Origin: Mya arenaria
Lineage: Eukaryota; Mollusca; Bivalvia; Myida; Myidae
NCBI RefSeq assembly: GCF_026914265.1
Contig: NC_069124.1
Span: 17,009,088-17,073,087 of the forward strand
Direction: 5' to 3'
DNA: 64,000 nt
The notes below the pieces were generated by a model that was not told the origin of the DNA, made no database searches, and worked only from the letters and a program-made list of their open reading frames with translations. Shown piece by piece: positions 44,905 through 57,500 of the stretch (position 1 is its first letter; the number at the start of each line of letters is the position of its first letter). The position numbers and the translations under genes were made by a program.

Positions 44905-47253
44905 ACAAACAGTGAATGTAGTTTCCGTGACTGTAATATTTGTGACTGTAATATTCGTGACTGTCAATAACGTGACCAATACATTGCTCCAGATAATCGC
45001 TATACAAATAAAATTGTTTGTGAAAAGACAAGTTAATACAATAGTTTTCATCAAAATTGTGATTTATTATTGGTTAATTAAGTTTGTGAGTTCGTATTAA
45101 ATTTAATTAAGGTTGTGTTAGAATTACATATCAATGTTTACACAAATAGTTTTGTTTACATTGGAGTATATACATATACATTGTGTACTTTTAATGTTTT
45201 CTTTTTGTAATGTCTATTGTAAAGATTTTAACTTTCGTTGTCTATCGTGTTCACATTGAAGTTAATACTATAACAATCCATTACATGTGTAACTTGTATT
45301 CTACGTTTTCTACAAATTAACAATTCGAAACGAACTTTTTTGGAACTAACAAACTCTTAAGATATCCCTTGTTCTAAACAAGTGTTTAATCAGATTTTTT
45401 TATAATCGAATGTATTTTGTTCATCTATACAATTAAGAAGTAAATATCGTATTTCTTTATACATGTATTTTGTCATTTTTATGAAGTCCATATGAAGTCC
45501 GTTAAATCTTTACATCCTTTGTATTGGGGAATCATGGATTTTTCGTGATTTAAATATCATAGTTTAACTTTTATCTGATGGGAAGTATTCGTTGAAAATT
45601 TCATATATATTGATCCATTTTTAGTGATATTTTATGTTTTACATATATATAACATTTTATATATTTTAAATACAATGAAGTTAATATTTTTAACAGAAAT
45701 TCTATCTCTATATATATCTTTGTCAAGGTAAGCTGTATGCATGAGTTGCTTCTTGACCCTTTAATTGGTCCGATTGCTCAGAAGATTAGAAACATTGTAG
45801 TACAAGCATGCTGTCACAATACACATCAGACAGTATAAACTTGAATAGAACAGAGCTATATAAATACATTTTTCTTTTTTCTTCTAACAATCCGTTTATT
45901 TGTAGAAATTGTTGTTTTTTTTCAACTATCTTACCCTAATAAAGTATACGCATATGTTTTGTTGCATTTTGTTATATGTTTGACACGACCAAAGATGTAT
46001 TTGCAATTGCAGACAATTCAAGTGAGCCTGGGGTTCAAATCCTGTCACAATCACAGAGCTACATATATATATATTTTTTATATATTATCAATCATGTTTC
46101 ATGACGATTATACTAGAACATTTTTAGTTATGCATCGACTGCTCCTACTACCTCTCATGCAATTCCCTCAACGTAAGCTACATATACATATGCCTACCCC
46201 ACAAGTTGAATCAAATGTGGATGGGAACTGCTGTAGGCATTATACGTGCAGTAATAGTGTCGTTGACTCATGAAATCACAACCTATTTTAGGCAGTCTCA
46301 ACATAAGCTATCTACTCGCCAAGTGTCTTGAGAATTGATTGACAACAATGAGATTTTCAAGTTACCGTTACCTTGGCCTTGACTTGAGAGTTTCGAAATT
46401 CAGAACTAGAGCCTCTACTAGAGGGAAGATTACGTGAACACATTTGAGTAAACAAGTATAAGCTCGTCTGTGTTTTAGAAGAAAAAAAATGCCGAGGAAT
46501 TGTCGTACAATCGGCTTTGCAAAAGCTTGAGCCTTGGCCACAATTCAAAACCGTTCAAGATTAATAATATCTGTCATGTGTTCCCGTTCCGGATAGAAAA
46601 ATCAGACCCGAGGGCACCTGCGTTGCCTGGTAACGGATACACGATAGATATTTTTTCTAGCATACCTTAATTATTGTTTTAGGCGAAGAAACTGCATAAA
46701 AAAAGCTCATTTTTGTACATTTCACCAAAAAGCGCGTGCGATAATGTTTACTGACGTCATGACGCGCAGTAATTTTTATTCACTGTCAACGTCAATAAGT
46801 TCCTTCGATATCAAGTCTTTGAAGGGTTATTTCGTTTTGTTGTGAAGATATATTTTTGCAAAGTTAATGTTTATGAAACTCATCTATTGAAATCTCATAA
46901 TTATGGTTACTTAAAGTATATAATAAAAGAAATGAAAAGTATAACGTCACAGCGCGTGACTCATCTGGCATGGCGGGATGCCAGATGGGATTTTCCAGCA
47001 CGGCTGACGTCACCGGAATGCCTATCCGGTGTGCTAGAAATTCAAATAAATCTTGGTACACACGTTGCAAAAGAATACTCATGTGCAAGATGTCCTTCAC
47101 TCTGGCTTTATTACTATCCAGTTGTGCCTAGTGTTTGTCTGAACAAATTCTGGGTTCTTCGGCGCTCTTTTCTTCAAAGCACAGCGAACAACCGAAAATC
47201 AAACCAAACTTATAGATCTCCACATTTATACTTTGTAAGGACTCGGGGTCTAT

Positions 47254-47400
47254 TAGCGTGATTACTGCCATGACGACGCAGTCCTGGAAGAATCTGCTGT
47301 TTCCGATGAAACGCGCAATGGAGCCCTCGCCGGAAGTCACTATGACCAGAACGGCCGCCTGGAATGTTCCCCAGATCCCGCCCCTATGCGCGGATTGTCA
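47254..47400 (-). pseudogene. Coding-like GC-rich patch, possibly an orphan exon or pseudogene
   Basis: On the minus strand a frame reads GGIWGTFQAAVLVIVTSGEG, then SIARFIGNSRFF, and a hydrophobic VVMAVITLIDPE, ending at a possible donor (CAAA|GTATAA). The pattern of two membrane segments with G-x-W recalls four-span membrane proteins of MARVEL/MS4A type, but I cannot assign it. No partner exon was found. GC content is clearly above the neighbourhood. Confidence 0.25.
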
Positions 47401-48903
47401 CGACCCTAAATGGATTAGTTTGGGTTGTTGAACGGACTAGGTTTGTTCTGTGCTACCGAATACATTTCCGCACTCCCCAGCACCAATGTCTGTCAGTCCC
47501 TGTGGACATCCTTTGCAATTGTCGGTAGGGCTCGGGAGAAACGAGATTCTCGAAGCGAGTGCAATTCATAGCGCCGTTATCCACGTCCCTTTGCTGTCCC
47601 AGCACTTCCGATATACTGCATGGGTTGCCGGATTTGGAGCTTCCCTAAGGTGGAAGTCGGCAGACTAATGGGGCTGCAACAACTGCCCATGCGCACCCTA
47701 CATCCTACAGACGATGCACACGATGTAGTGAAAGTGGTTGTTCGGAGGTTCACCGGAAATCGGAAAATCTGGCCACTAAGCTGTGCATGTAGTCGTATAG
47801 GGTGTGGTACCGTTTGCGATTAATGGACCAGACGGCTGCTTGGCTTGCTCCTTTACCACAGCTCTTCCGAACTTAAGAACAAAATAGATAATTCGTTTTA
47901 ATGTTTATATGAAATATTTGCTAAGTAACCTTAACGCTGTGCTGTGTATATGAAATAAAAACATACACTTATAGAACCACCAGTCTAAACTCGTGGCTTA
48001 AGTATACAAGGACGACGCCTAAACCAGAAGAGCGCGGTCGCATGGATGCTAAAGTTTACGCGCGGGAACGTGATTTGGGAGAGGCGTATGCACGGCTTAG
48101 GTTCACACGTAATGGTTTATTGCCTTAATTAAAGCCATTTATGTATTGGATAACATTCTTGACATTGATGTTTCATAAAATAAATACATAAGATAACGAT
48201 TTTTTTTTATTTAAAAAATACGAAAAATTATATAAAATTACTGAGTCAGTATTGTTCGTATAATTCAATCGTTTCGCCAATTATTTTTTTTGCTTTCTAG
48301 AAATCGCGCTCATACCAGTAACAAGGACAACAACAACCACGGAAGCAACAACTGTCAAAAATAAGAGCAACACCAAGTTCACCAACCACAGTATTGTTAC
48401 TTTAATTTAAAACACTGACTATGCATTGTTGTTCGCAACATTGTTGACCTATTTTCGTTTACGCTTTAACTACATTAGTATTAAAACAATGTATTATATA
48501 AAAGAATAAGTGCATTTGCCAATTTTTACGAAAAATCCGCTTTTTCTTACTCTAAACGAAAAAAGCAAGTGATATTACCGACCGCTCCTGTATTGCAAAA
48601 AGGTTAAAATATCTTTGACACTAGTAATTCTGGACTAGGGCAAGCCCGAGGGGTTGGAAATGTTACGTGGAGACGGGTCCAATACCGGCGGTTTAGGGCT
48701 TGAGGGATAAGGCTGTGTTATGTTGTTGTGTTCAATGGTTATATAGTTACATGCACTCAAAAATGAAACTACTTCATACAATTTTGTTTGTTTTAATTCT
48801 TAGCTGAGTTATTTTTGGCAAATCATGTAAGTGATCAGTTTGAAATCTTTATATAAATATAAAAAATTGAAGAGGTATTCTTTATAGCAATGTTTATAAA
48901 TGG

Positions 48904-50625
48904 CGGCCGAAGCGTGGCGACATAAGCAACCGCATGGGTATGATTAGCGGCCGGAATGGGGGGCGGCGGCATGAGTTGCCATATGAGTTAAGATGGTTGC
49001 CGGAGCAGGTCGCTATGAGTAACCGCATGGGTATTAGTGGCGGCCGGAATGGGGAGCGTCATGAGTTGCCGCAAGGGTATAGGTGGCTGCAGGAGCGGGG
49101 CGGCATGAGTAACCGCATGGGTATGAGTGGTGGCTGGAATGGGGCACCCTGAGTAGCCGCATGGGTATGAGTGGTGGCCGGGATTGGGGCGCCATGAGTA
49201 ACCGCATGCGTATGAGTGGTGGCCAGGATGGGAGAGGCATGAGTTGCTGCATGGGTAAATGTGGCTGCCGGAGCGGATCGCAATAAGAAACCGCATGGCT
49301 ATGTGTAGCGACCGGAATGGGGGCATGGCGTTGCCGCAAGGGTATGCATAATGGCCGGGATGGGCGCGGCATGAGTGGCCGCATGTGTATTGGTTTTGCT
49401 GGAGTGGGGGGGGGGGGGGGCGGCATGTGTTGCCGCATGGGTATGAGTGGTGGCTAAATGGGGTCGGCATGAGTTACCGTATCGGAATGAGTAATGGCCG
49501 GGCTGGGGTGGCATGAGTTGCCGTATAGGAATGAGTAATAGTTGGGATGGGGTCGGCATGAGATACCGTATGGGAATGAGTAATGGCCGGGATGGGGGCG
49601 GCATGAGTTACCGTATGGGAATGAGTAATGGCCGGGATGGGGGCGGCATGAGTTACCGTATAGGAAAGAGTAATGGTCGGGATGGGGTCTTCATGAGATA
49701 CCGTATGGGAATGAGTAATGGCCGGGATGGGGTCGGCATGAGTTACCGTATGGGAATGAGTAATGGCCGGGATGGGGGCGGCATGAGTTACCGTATAGGA
49801 AAGAGTAATGGTCGGGATGGGGTCTTCATGAGATACCGTATGGGAATGAGTAATGGCCGGGATGGGGTCGGCATGAGTTACTGTATGGGAATGAGTAATG
49901 GCCGGGATTGGGCGGCATGAGTTGCCGCATTGGTATTGGTTGTGACCAGGATGGGGGTCATAAGTTGCTGCATGGGTATGAGTGACGGCCGGGATGGGGC
50001 GGTATGAGTTGCCGCATGGGTATGATTGGTGACCGAATGGGTGGGAGCGGCATGAGTTGCCTTGTTGGTATGAGTGGTGGCCGAAGGGGGCGGCATAAGA
50101 TGCCGCATGAGTATGAGTGGTTGCCGAATGGGGGGCATGAGTTGCCGCATGGGTATGAGTGGTGCACGAATGAGGGGGGGGGGGGGGGCGGCATGGGTTG
50201 CCGCATTGGTATGAGTGGTGGCCGAATGGGGGGCGGCATGAGTTTTCCGCATGAGTATGAGTGGTGGCCGAATGGGGGGCGGCATGAGTTACCGCATGGG
50301 TATTAGTGGTGGCCGAATGGGAGGGGCGGCATAAGTTGCCGCATGGGTATGAGTGGTGGCCGAATGGGGGGGGGGCATAAGTTGCCGCATGGGTATGAGT
50401 GGCGGCCGAATGGGTGTGGGGTGGGAGCGGCATGAGTTACCGCATGGGTATGAGTGGCGGCCGAATGGGGGGTGGGGGCGGCATAAGTTGCCGCATGGGT
50501 ATGAGTGGAGGCCGAATGGGGGGCGGCATGAGTTGCAGCATGGGTATGAGTGAAGCCGAATGGGGGGGTGGAGCGGCATGAGTTACCGCATGGGTATGAG
50601 TAATGCCCGGGACGGGTGAGATGTG
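48904..50625. repeat. G-rich 45-bp minisatellite
   Basis: About 37 imperfect units of about 45 bp (GCCGCATGGGTATGAGTGGT then GGCCGAATGGGGGGCGGCATGAGTT). Runs of 4-14 G occur on the plus strand. The unit is 15 codons long, so both strands carry open frames of up to 319 codons; these are low-complexity by-products. Confidence 0.9.
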
Positions 50626-50912
50626 GTGGTAGAGGCGGGGGTGCATATATGCGTTTTTTTCACTTAAATACTTAGTCACCAAATATTCCAGTTTTGTTTT
50701 TTGGTATGAGAACAACTGATCAGTCGTTTTACAGTTTTATCACCCCTTTGACAAATATTTACAGTAACTTTATGCCTTGAACGCATACAAGTGTATTAAC
50801 ATTGTACCATATAAACTATTTGTGAAATCAGTATGTCTGTTTTTAAAAATTAACATGCAATTAAATGTTAGAACCTTTTCATGGTTTTTAGGGCCTCGTT
50901 GTCGTGGGTATC

Positions 50913-51163
50913 AGTTTAAACATATTTATTTTACAACGATTGTGAAACAAGTTATTACAACATTATATTAATCACTCTCGTTGGCACGATTTTACGCGAG
51001 AGTGTGGTCTTGTGTTGTGGGGGAAACCGGAGAACCCGGAGAAAACCCACTTGTCCGGCTTGGTGACCACTAACCAAACTCACATGCGCCCAAGCCGGGA
51101 ATCGAACCCGGGTCGCCTAGGTGAGAAGCGAGTGCGCTAACCACTGCGCTAACCGGACAACCT
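50913..51163 (-). mobile_element. Complete tRNA-derived SINE
   Basis: Read on the minus strand from 51163. The tRNA-like head has GGTTAGCGCAGTGGTTAGCG (A box) and GGTTCGATTCCC (B box). A body with TTCTCCGGGTTCTCCGGTTT follows, a conserved SINE core seen widely in invertebrates (MetaSINE-like). The element is flanked by the direct repeat TCGTGGGTATC at 50902-50912 and 51163-51173. Confidence 0.85.
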
Positions 51164-51538
51164 CGTGGGTATCGGGTCTCATGTAGTGGAGTAAAATTTA
51201 ATGTGGAAAACTTAAACAAAATGACAAAACCACGTAATATAATATTTGTGAATACATGTTGATGTGTCATTTGAAATAAAACCATGTATAAAGATATGTT
51301 GTGAGTACAGGAAATGCTTCAAATACATATTCTTCCAGTCCTTATATTGACATTTGACCGTGAACCGAAAAAACACACCATATCTTATTTACTAGTGAAG
51401 TGATCCTCGTTCAATGATGTTTAAAGATTTTTCAAAAAGAAATCGCATGCATTACAAAAACGTATTTGCGAAGCTCCCGTTGGCTATTAAAGTGCCGGTA
51501 ATAGCCTACAGCAAGGATGGTAAAGGATTTCAGCAAGA

Positions 51539-54500
51539 ATGCTAGGAGCGGTTCGTAGCAGTAGTACAGGGAGCTGTTTTATCAGGTATCCTAGGAGCGG
51601 TTCGTACCAAGTAGAGATGTCCAGCAGTAGTACAGGGAACTGTTTTATCAGGTATCCTAGGAGCGGTCCGTACCAAGTAGAGATGTCCAGCAGTAGAACA
51701 GGGAGCTGTTTTATCAGGTATCCTAGGAGCGGTCCGTACCAAGTAGAGACGTCCAGCAGTAGAACAGGAAGCTGTTTTATCAGGTATCCTAGGAGCGGTT
51801 CGTACCAAGTAGAGATGTCCAGCAGTAGAACAGGGAGCTGTTTTATCAGGTATCCTAGGAGCGGTCCGTACCAAGTAGAGATGTCCAGCAGTAGAACAGG
51901 GAGCTGTTTTATCAGGTATCCTAGGAGCGGTTCGTACCAAGTAGAGATGTCCAGCAGTAGAACAGGGAGCTGTTTTATCAGGTATCCTAGGAGCGGTTCG
52001 TACCAAGTAGAGATGTCCAGCAGTAGAACAGGGAGGTGTTTTATCAGGTATCCTAGGAGCGGTTCGTACCAAGTAGAGATGTCCAGCAGTAGTACAGGGA
52101 GGTGTTTTATCAGGTATCCTAGGAGCGGTTCGTACCAAGTAGAGATGTCCAGCAGTAGAACAGGGAGCTGTTTTATCAGGTATCCTAGGAGCGGTCCGTA
52201 CCAAGTAGAGATGTCCAGCAGTAGAACAGGGAGGTGTTTTATCAGGTATCCTAGGAGCGGTTCGTACCAAGTAGAGATGTCCAGCAGTAGTACAGGGAGC
52301 TGTTTTATCAGGTATCCTAGGAGCGGTCCGTACCAAGTAGAGATGTCCAGCAGTAGAACAGGGAGCTGTTTTATCAGGTATCCTAGGAGCGGTCCGTACC
52401 AAGTAGAGATGTCCAGCAGTAGAACAGGGAGCTGTTTTATCAGGTATCCTAGGAGCGGTTCGTACCAAGTAGAGATGTCCAGCAGTAGAACAGGGAGCTG
52501 TTTTATCAGGTATCCTAGGAGCGGTTCGTACCAAGTAGAGATGTCCAGCAGTAGAACAAGGAGGTGTTTTATCAGGTATCCTAGGAGCGGTTCGTACCAA
52601 GTAGAGATGTCCAGCAGTAGTACAGGGAACTGTTTTATCAGGTATCCTAGGAGCGGTTCGTACCAAGTAGAGATGTCCAGCAGTAGTACAGGAAGCTGTT
52701 TTATCAGGTATCCTAGGAGCGGTTCGTACCAAGTAGAGATGTCCAGCAGTAGAACAGGGAGCTGTTTTATCAGGTATCCTAGGAGCGGTTCGTACCAAGT
52801 AGAGATGTCCAGCAGTAGTACAGGGAGTTGTTTTATCAGGTATCCTAGGAGCGGTCCGTACCAAGTAGAGATGTCCAGCAGTAGAACAGGGAGCTGTTTT
52901 ATCAGGTATCCTAGGAGCGGTCCGTACCAAGTAGAGATGTCCAGCAGTAGTACAGGGAGCTGTTTTATCAGGTATCCTAGGAGCGGTTCGTACCAAGTAG
53001 AGATGTCCAGCAGTAGAACATGGAGCTGTTTTATCAGGTATCCTAGGAGCGGTTCGTACCAAGTAGAGATGTCCAGCAGTAGAACAGGAAGCTGTTTTAT
53101 CAGGAATCCTAGGAGCGGTTCGTACCAAGTAGAGATGTCCAGCAGTAGAACAGGGAGCTGTTTTATCAGGTATCCTAGGAGCGGTTCGTACCAAGTAGAG
53201 ATGTCCAGCAGTAGTACAGGAAGCTGTTTTATCAGGTATCCTAGGAGCGGTTCGTACCAAGTAGAGATGTCCAGCAGTAGAACAGGGAGCTGTTTTATCA
53301 GGTATCCTAGAAGCGGTTCGTACCAAGTAGAGATGTCCAGCAGTAGAACAGGGAGCTGTTTTATCAGGTATCCTAGGAGCGGTTCGTACCAAGTAGAGAT
53401 GTCCAGCAGTTGAACAGGGAGCTGTTTTATCAGGTATCCTAGGAGCGGTTCGTACCAAGTAGAGATGTCCAGCAGTAGAACAGGGAGGTGTTTTATCAGG
53501 TATCCTAGGAGCGGTTCGTACCAAGTAGAGATGTCCAGCAGTAGAACAGGGAACTGTTTTATCAGGTATCCTAGGAGCGGTTCGTACCAAGTAGAGATGT
53601 CCAGCAGTAGAACAGGGAGGTGTTTTATCAGGTATCCTAGGAGCGGTTCGTACCAAGTAGAGATGTCCAGCAGTAGAACAAGGAGGTGTTTTATCAGGTA
53701 TCCTAGGAGCGGTTCGTACCAAGTAGAGATGTCCAGCAGTAGAACAGGGAACTGTTTTATCAGGTATCCTAGGAGCGGTCCGTACCAAGTAGAGATGTCC
53801 AGCAGTAGAACAGGGCGCTGTTTTATCAGGTATCCTAGGAGCGGTTCGTACCAAGTAGAGATGTCCAGCAGTAGTACAGGGAACTGTTTTATCAGGTATC
53901 CTAGGAGCGGTCCGTACCAAGTAGAGATGTCCAGCAGTAGAACAGGGAGCTGTTTTATCAGGTATCCTAGGAGCGGTTCGTACCAAGTAGAGATGTCCAG
54001 CAGTTGAACAGGGAGCTGTTTTATCAGGTATCCTAGGAGCGGTTCGTACCAAGTAGAGATGTCCAGCAGTAGAACAGGGAGCTGTTTTATCAGGTATCCT
54101 AGGAGCGGTCCGTACCAAGTAGAGATGTCCAGCAGTAGAACAGGGAGGTGTTTTATCAGGTATCCTAGGAGCGGTTCGTACCAAGTAGAGATGTCCAGCA
54201 GTAGTACAGGGAACTGTTTTATCAGGTATCCTAGGAGCGGTCCGTACCAAGTAGAGATGTCCAGCAGTAGAACAGGGAGCTGTTTTATCAGGTATCCTAG
54301 GAGCGGTCCGTACCAAGTAGAGATGTCCAGCAGTAGAACAGGGAGCTGTTTTATCAGGTATCCTAGGAGCGGTTCGTACCAAGTAGAGATGTCCAGCAGT
54401 AGAACAGGGAGGTGTTTTATCAGGTATCCTAGGAGCGGTTCGTACCAAGTAGAGATGTCCAGCAGTAGAACAGGGAACTGTTTTATCAGGTATCCTAGGA

Positions 54501-57500
54501 GCGGTTCGTACCAAGTAGAGATGTCCAGCAGTAGTACAGGGAACTGTTTTATCAGGTATCCTAGGAGCGGTTCGTACCAAGTAGAGATGTCCAGCGGTAG
54601 TGCAAGGAGCTGTTTTATCAGGCATCCTAGGAGCGGTTCGTACCAAGTAGAGATGTACAGCAGTAGAACAGGGAGGTGTTTCATCGGGAATCCTAGGAGA
54701 GGTTCGTATCTAGGAGAAATGTCCAGCAGTAGTATAGAGAGCCGTTTTATAAGAAACCTTAAGAGCTGTTCGTTCTTATGAGAGATATCCAGCAGTAGTT
54801 CAGGGGAGCTGTTTTATCAGGAATCCTAGGAGCGGTTCGTACCTAGGAGAGATATCCAGCAGTAGTTCAGGGGAGCTGTTTTATCAGGAATCCTAGGAGC
54901 GGTTCGTACCTAGGAGAGATGCCCAGCTGTAGTTCAGGGAGGTGTTTCATCAGGAATCCTAGGAGCGGTTCGTACTTAGCAGATATATTCAGCTGTATTT
55001 CAGGGAGCTGTTACATCAGGAATCCTAGGAGCGGTTCGTACTTAGCAGATATATTCAGCTGTATTTCAGGGAGCTGTTTCATCAGGAATCCTAGGAGCGG
55101 TTCGTACTTAGCAGATATATTTCGCTGTAGTTCAGGGAGCTGTTTTATCAGGAATCGTAGCGGTTCGTACTTACGAGAGATGACCAGCAGTAGTACAGGC
55201 TTCGTTTCATCAAGATTCCTAGGAGCGGTTCGTACCTACGAGAGATGTCCAGCAGTAGTACAGGCTTCGTTTCATCAAGATTCCTAGGAGCGGTTCGTAC
55301 CTACGAGAGATGTCCAGCAGTAGTACAGGGAACTGTTTTATCAGGTATCCTAGGAGCGGTTCGTACCAAGTAGAGATGTCCAGCAGTAGTACAGGAAGCT
55401 GTTTTATCAGGTATCCTAGGAGCGGTTCGTACCAAGTAGAGATGTCCAGCAGTAGAACAGGGAGCTGTTTTATCAGGTATCCTAGGAGCGGTTCGTACCA
55501 AGTAGAGATGTCCAGCAGTAGTACAGGGAGTTGTTTTATCAGGTATCCTAGGAGCGGTCCGTACCAAGTAGAGATGTCCAGCAGTAGAACAGGGAGCTGT
55601 TTTATCAGGTATCCTAGGAGCGGTCCGTACCAAGTAGAGATGTCCAGCAGTAGTACAGGGAGCTGTTTTATCAGGTATCCTAGGAGCGGTTCGTACCAAG
55701 TAGAGATGTCCAGCAGTAGAACATGGAGCTGTTTTATCAGGTATCCTAGGAGCGGTTCGTACCAAGTAGAGATGTCCAGCAGTAGAACAGGAAGCTGTTT
55801 TATCAGGAATCCTAGGAGCGGTTCGTACCAAGTAGAGATGTCCAGCAGTAGAACAGGGAGCTGTTTTATCAGGTATCCTAGGAGCGGTTCGTACCAAGTA
55901 GAGATGTCCAGCAGTAGTACAGGAAGCTGTTTTATCAGGTATCCTAGGAGCGGTTCGTACCAAGTAGAGATGTCCAGCAGTAGAACAGGGAGCTGTTTTA
56001 TCAGGTATCCTAGAAGCGGTTCGTACCAAGTAGAGATGTCCAGCAGTAGAACAGGGAGCTGTTTTATCAGGTATCCTAGGAGCGGTTCGTACCAAGTAGA
56101 GATGTCCAGCAGTTGAACAGGGAGCTGTTTTATCAGGTATCCTAGGAGCGGTTCGTACCAAGTAGAGATGTCCAGCAGTAGAACAGGGAGGTGTTTTATC
56201 AGGTATCCTAGGAGCGGTTCGTACCAAGTAGAGATGTCCAGCAGTAGAACAGGGAACTGTTTTATCAGGTATCCTAGGAGCGGTTCGTACCAAGTAGAGA
56301 TGTCCAGCAGTAGAACAGGGAGGTGTTTTATCAGGTATCCTAGGAGCGGTTCGTACCAAGTAGAGATGTCCAGCAGTAGAACAAGGAGGTGTTTTATCAG
56401 GTATCCTAGGAGCGGTTCGTACCAAGTAGAGATGTCCAGCAGTAGAACAGGGAACTGTTTTATCAGGTATCCTAGGAGCGGTCCGTACCAAGTAGAGATG
56501 TCCAGCAGTAGAACAGGGAGCTGTTTTATCAGGTATCCTAGGAGCGGTTCGTACCAAGTAGAGATGTCCAGCAGTAGAACAGGGAACTGTTTTATCAGGT
56601 ATCCTAGGAGCGGTCCGTACCAAGTAGAGATGTCCAGCAGTAGAACAGGGAGCTGTTTTATCAGGTATCCTAGGAGCGGTTCGTACCAAGTAGAGATGTC
56701 CAGCAGTTGAACAGGGAGCTGTTTTATCAGGTATCCTAGGAGCGGTTCGTACCAAGTAGAGATGTCCAGCAGTAGAACAGGGAGCTGTTTTATCAGGTAT
56801 CCTAGGAGCGGTCCGTACCAAGTAGAGATGTCCAGCAGTAGAACAGGGAGGTGTTTTATCAGGTATCCTAGGAGCGGTTCGTACCAAGTAGAGATGTCCA
56901 GCAGTAGTACAGGGAACTGTTTTATCAGGTATCCTAGGAGCGGTCCGTACCAAGTAGAGATGTCCAGCAGTAGAACAGGGAGCTGTTTTATCAGGTATCC
57001 TAGGAGCGGTCCGTACCAAGTAGAGATGTCCAGCAGTAGAACAGGGAGCTGTTTTATCAGGTATCCTAGGAGCGGTTCGTACCAAGTAGAGATGTCCAGC
57101 AGTAGAACAGGGAGGTGTTTTATCAGGTATCCTAGGAGCGGTTCGTACCAAGTAGAGATGTCCAGCAGTAGAACAGGGAGCTGTTTTATCAGGTATCCTA
57201 GGAGCGGTTCGTACCAAGTAGAGATGTCCAGCAGTAGTACAGGGAACTGTTTTATCAGGTATCCTAGGAGCGGTTCGTACCAAGTAGAGATGTCCAGCGG
57301 TAGTGCAAGGAGCTGTTTTATCAGGCATCCTAGGAGCGGTTCGTACCAAGTAGAGATGTACAGCAGTAGAACAGGGAGGTGTTTCATCGGGAATCCTAGG
57401 AGAGGTTCGTATCTAGGAGAAATGTCCAGCAGTAGTATAGAGAGCCGTTTTATAAGAAACCTTAAGAGCTGTTCGTTCTTATGAGAGATATCCAGCAGTA

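Larger units (their letters stand above)
42911..48900. other. Mostly featureless stretch after the transporter
   Basis: AT-rich. Contains candidate exon D (44839-44904), a dispersed repeat (43760-43885) and a coding-like patch (47254-47400), listed separately. Short open frames here are not convincing and no RNA gene is seen. Confidence 0.5.

Noticed and set aside
46010-46060. SINE or tRNA B box (GGTTCAAATCC)
   Set aside because: No A box at the right distance and no body or target duplication was seen.
48302-48322. Further short phase-0 tail (KSRSYQ) for the transporter
   Set aside because: Only six codons after a TTTCTAG acceptor, more than 10 kb from the core. Too short to tell from chance.
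49474-50433. 319-codon His/Pro/Thr-rich minus-strand frame
   Set aside because: By-product of the 45-bp unit length. The overlapping frames on both strands are equally open and the units drift freely.
51089-51163. Functional tRNA gene
   Set aside because: The A and B boxes belong to a SINE head. The sequence continues into a conserved SINE body and is flanked by target duplications, and the cloverleaf acceptor stem does not close properly.
51487-54684. 1065-codon minus-strand open frame as a giant repetitive protein
   Set aside because: The frame is open because the unit is 66 bp. Two other frames are open too, variants are not silent in any one frame, and 65- and 67-bp units break all frames at the edges.
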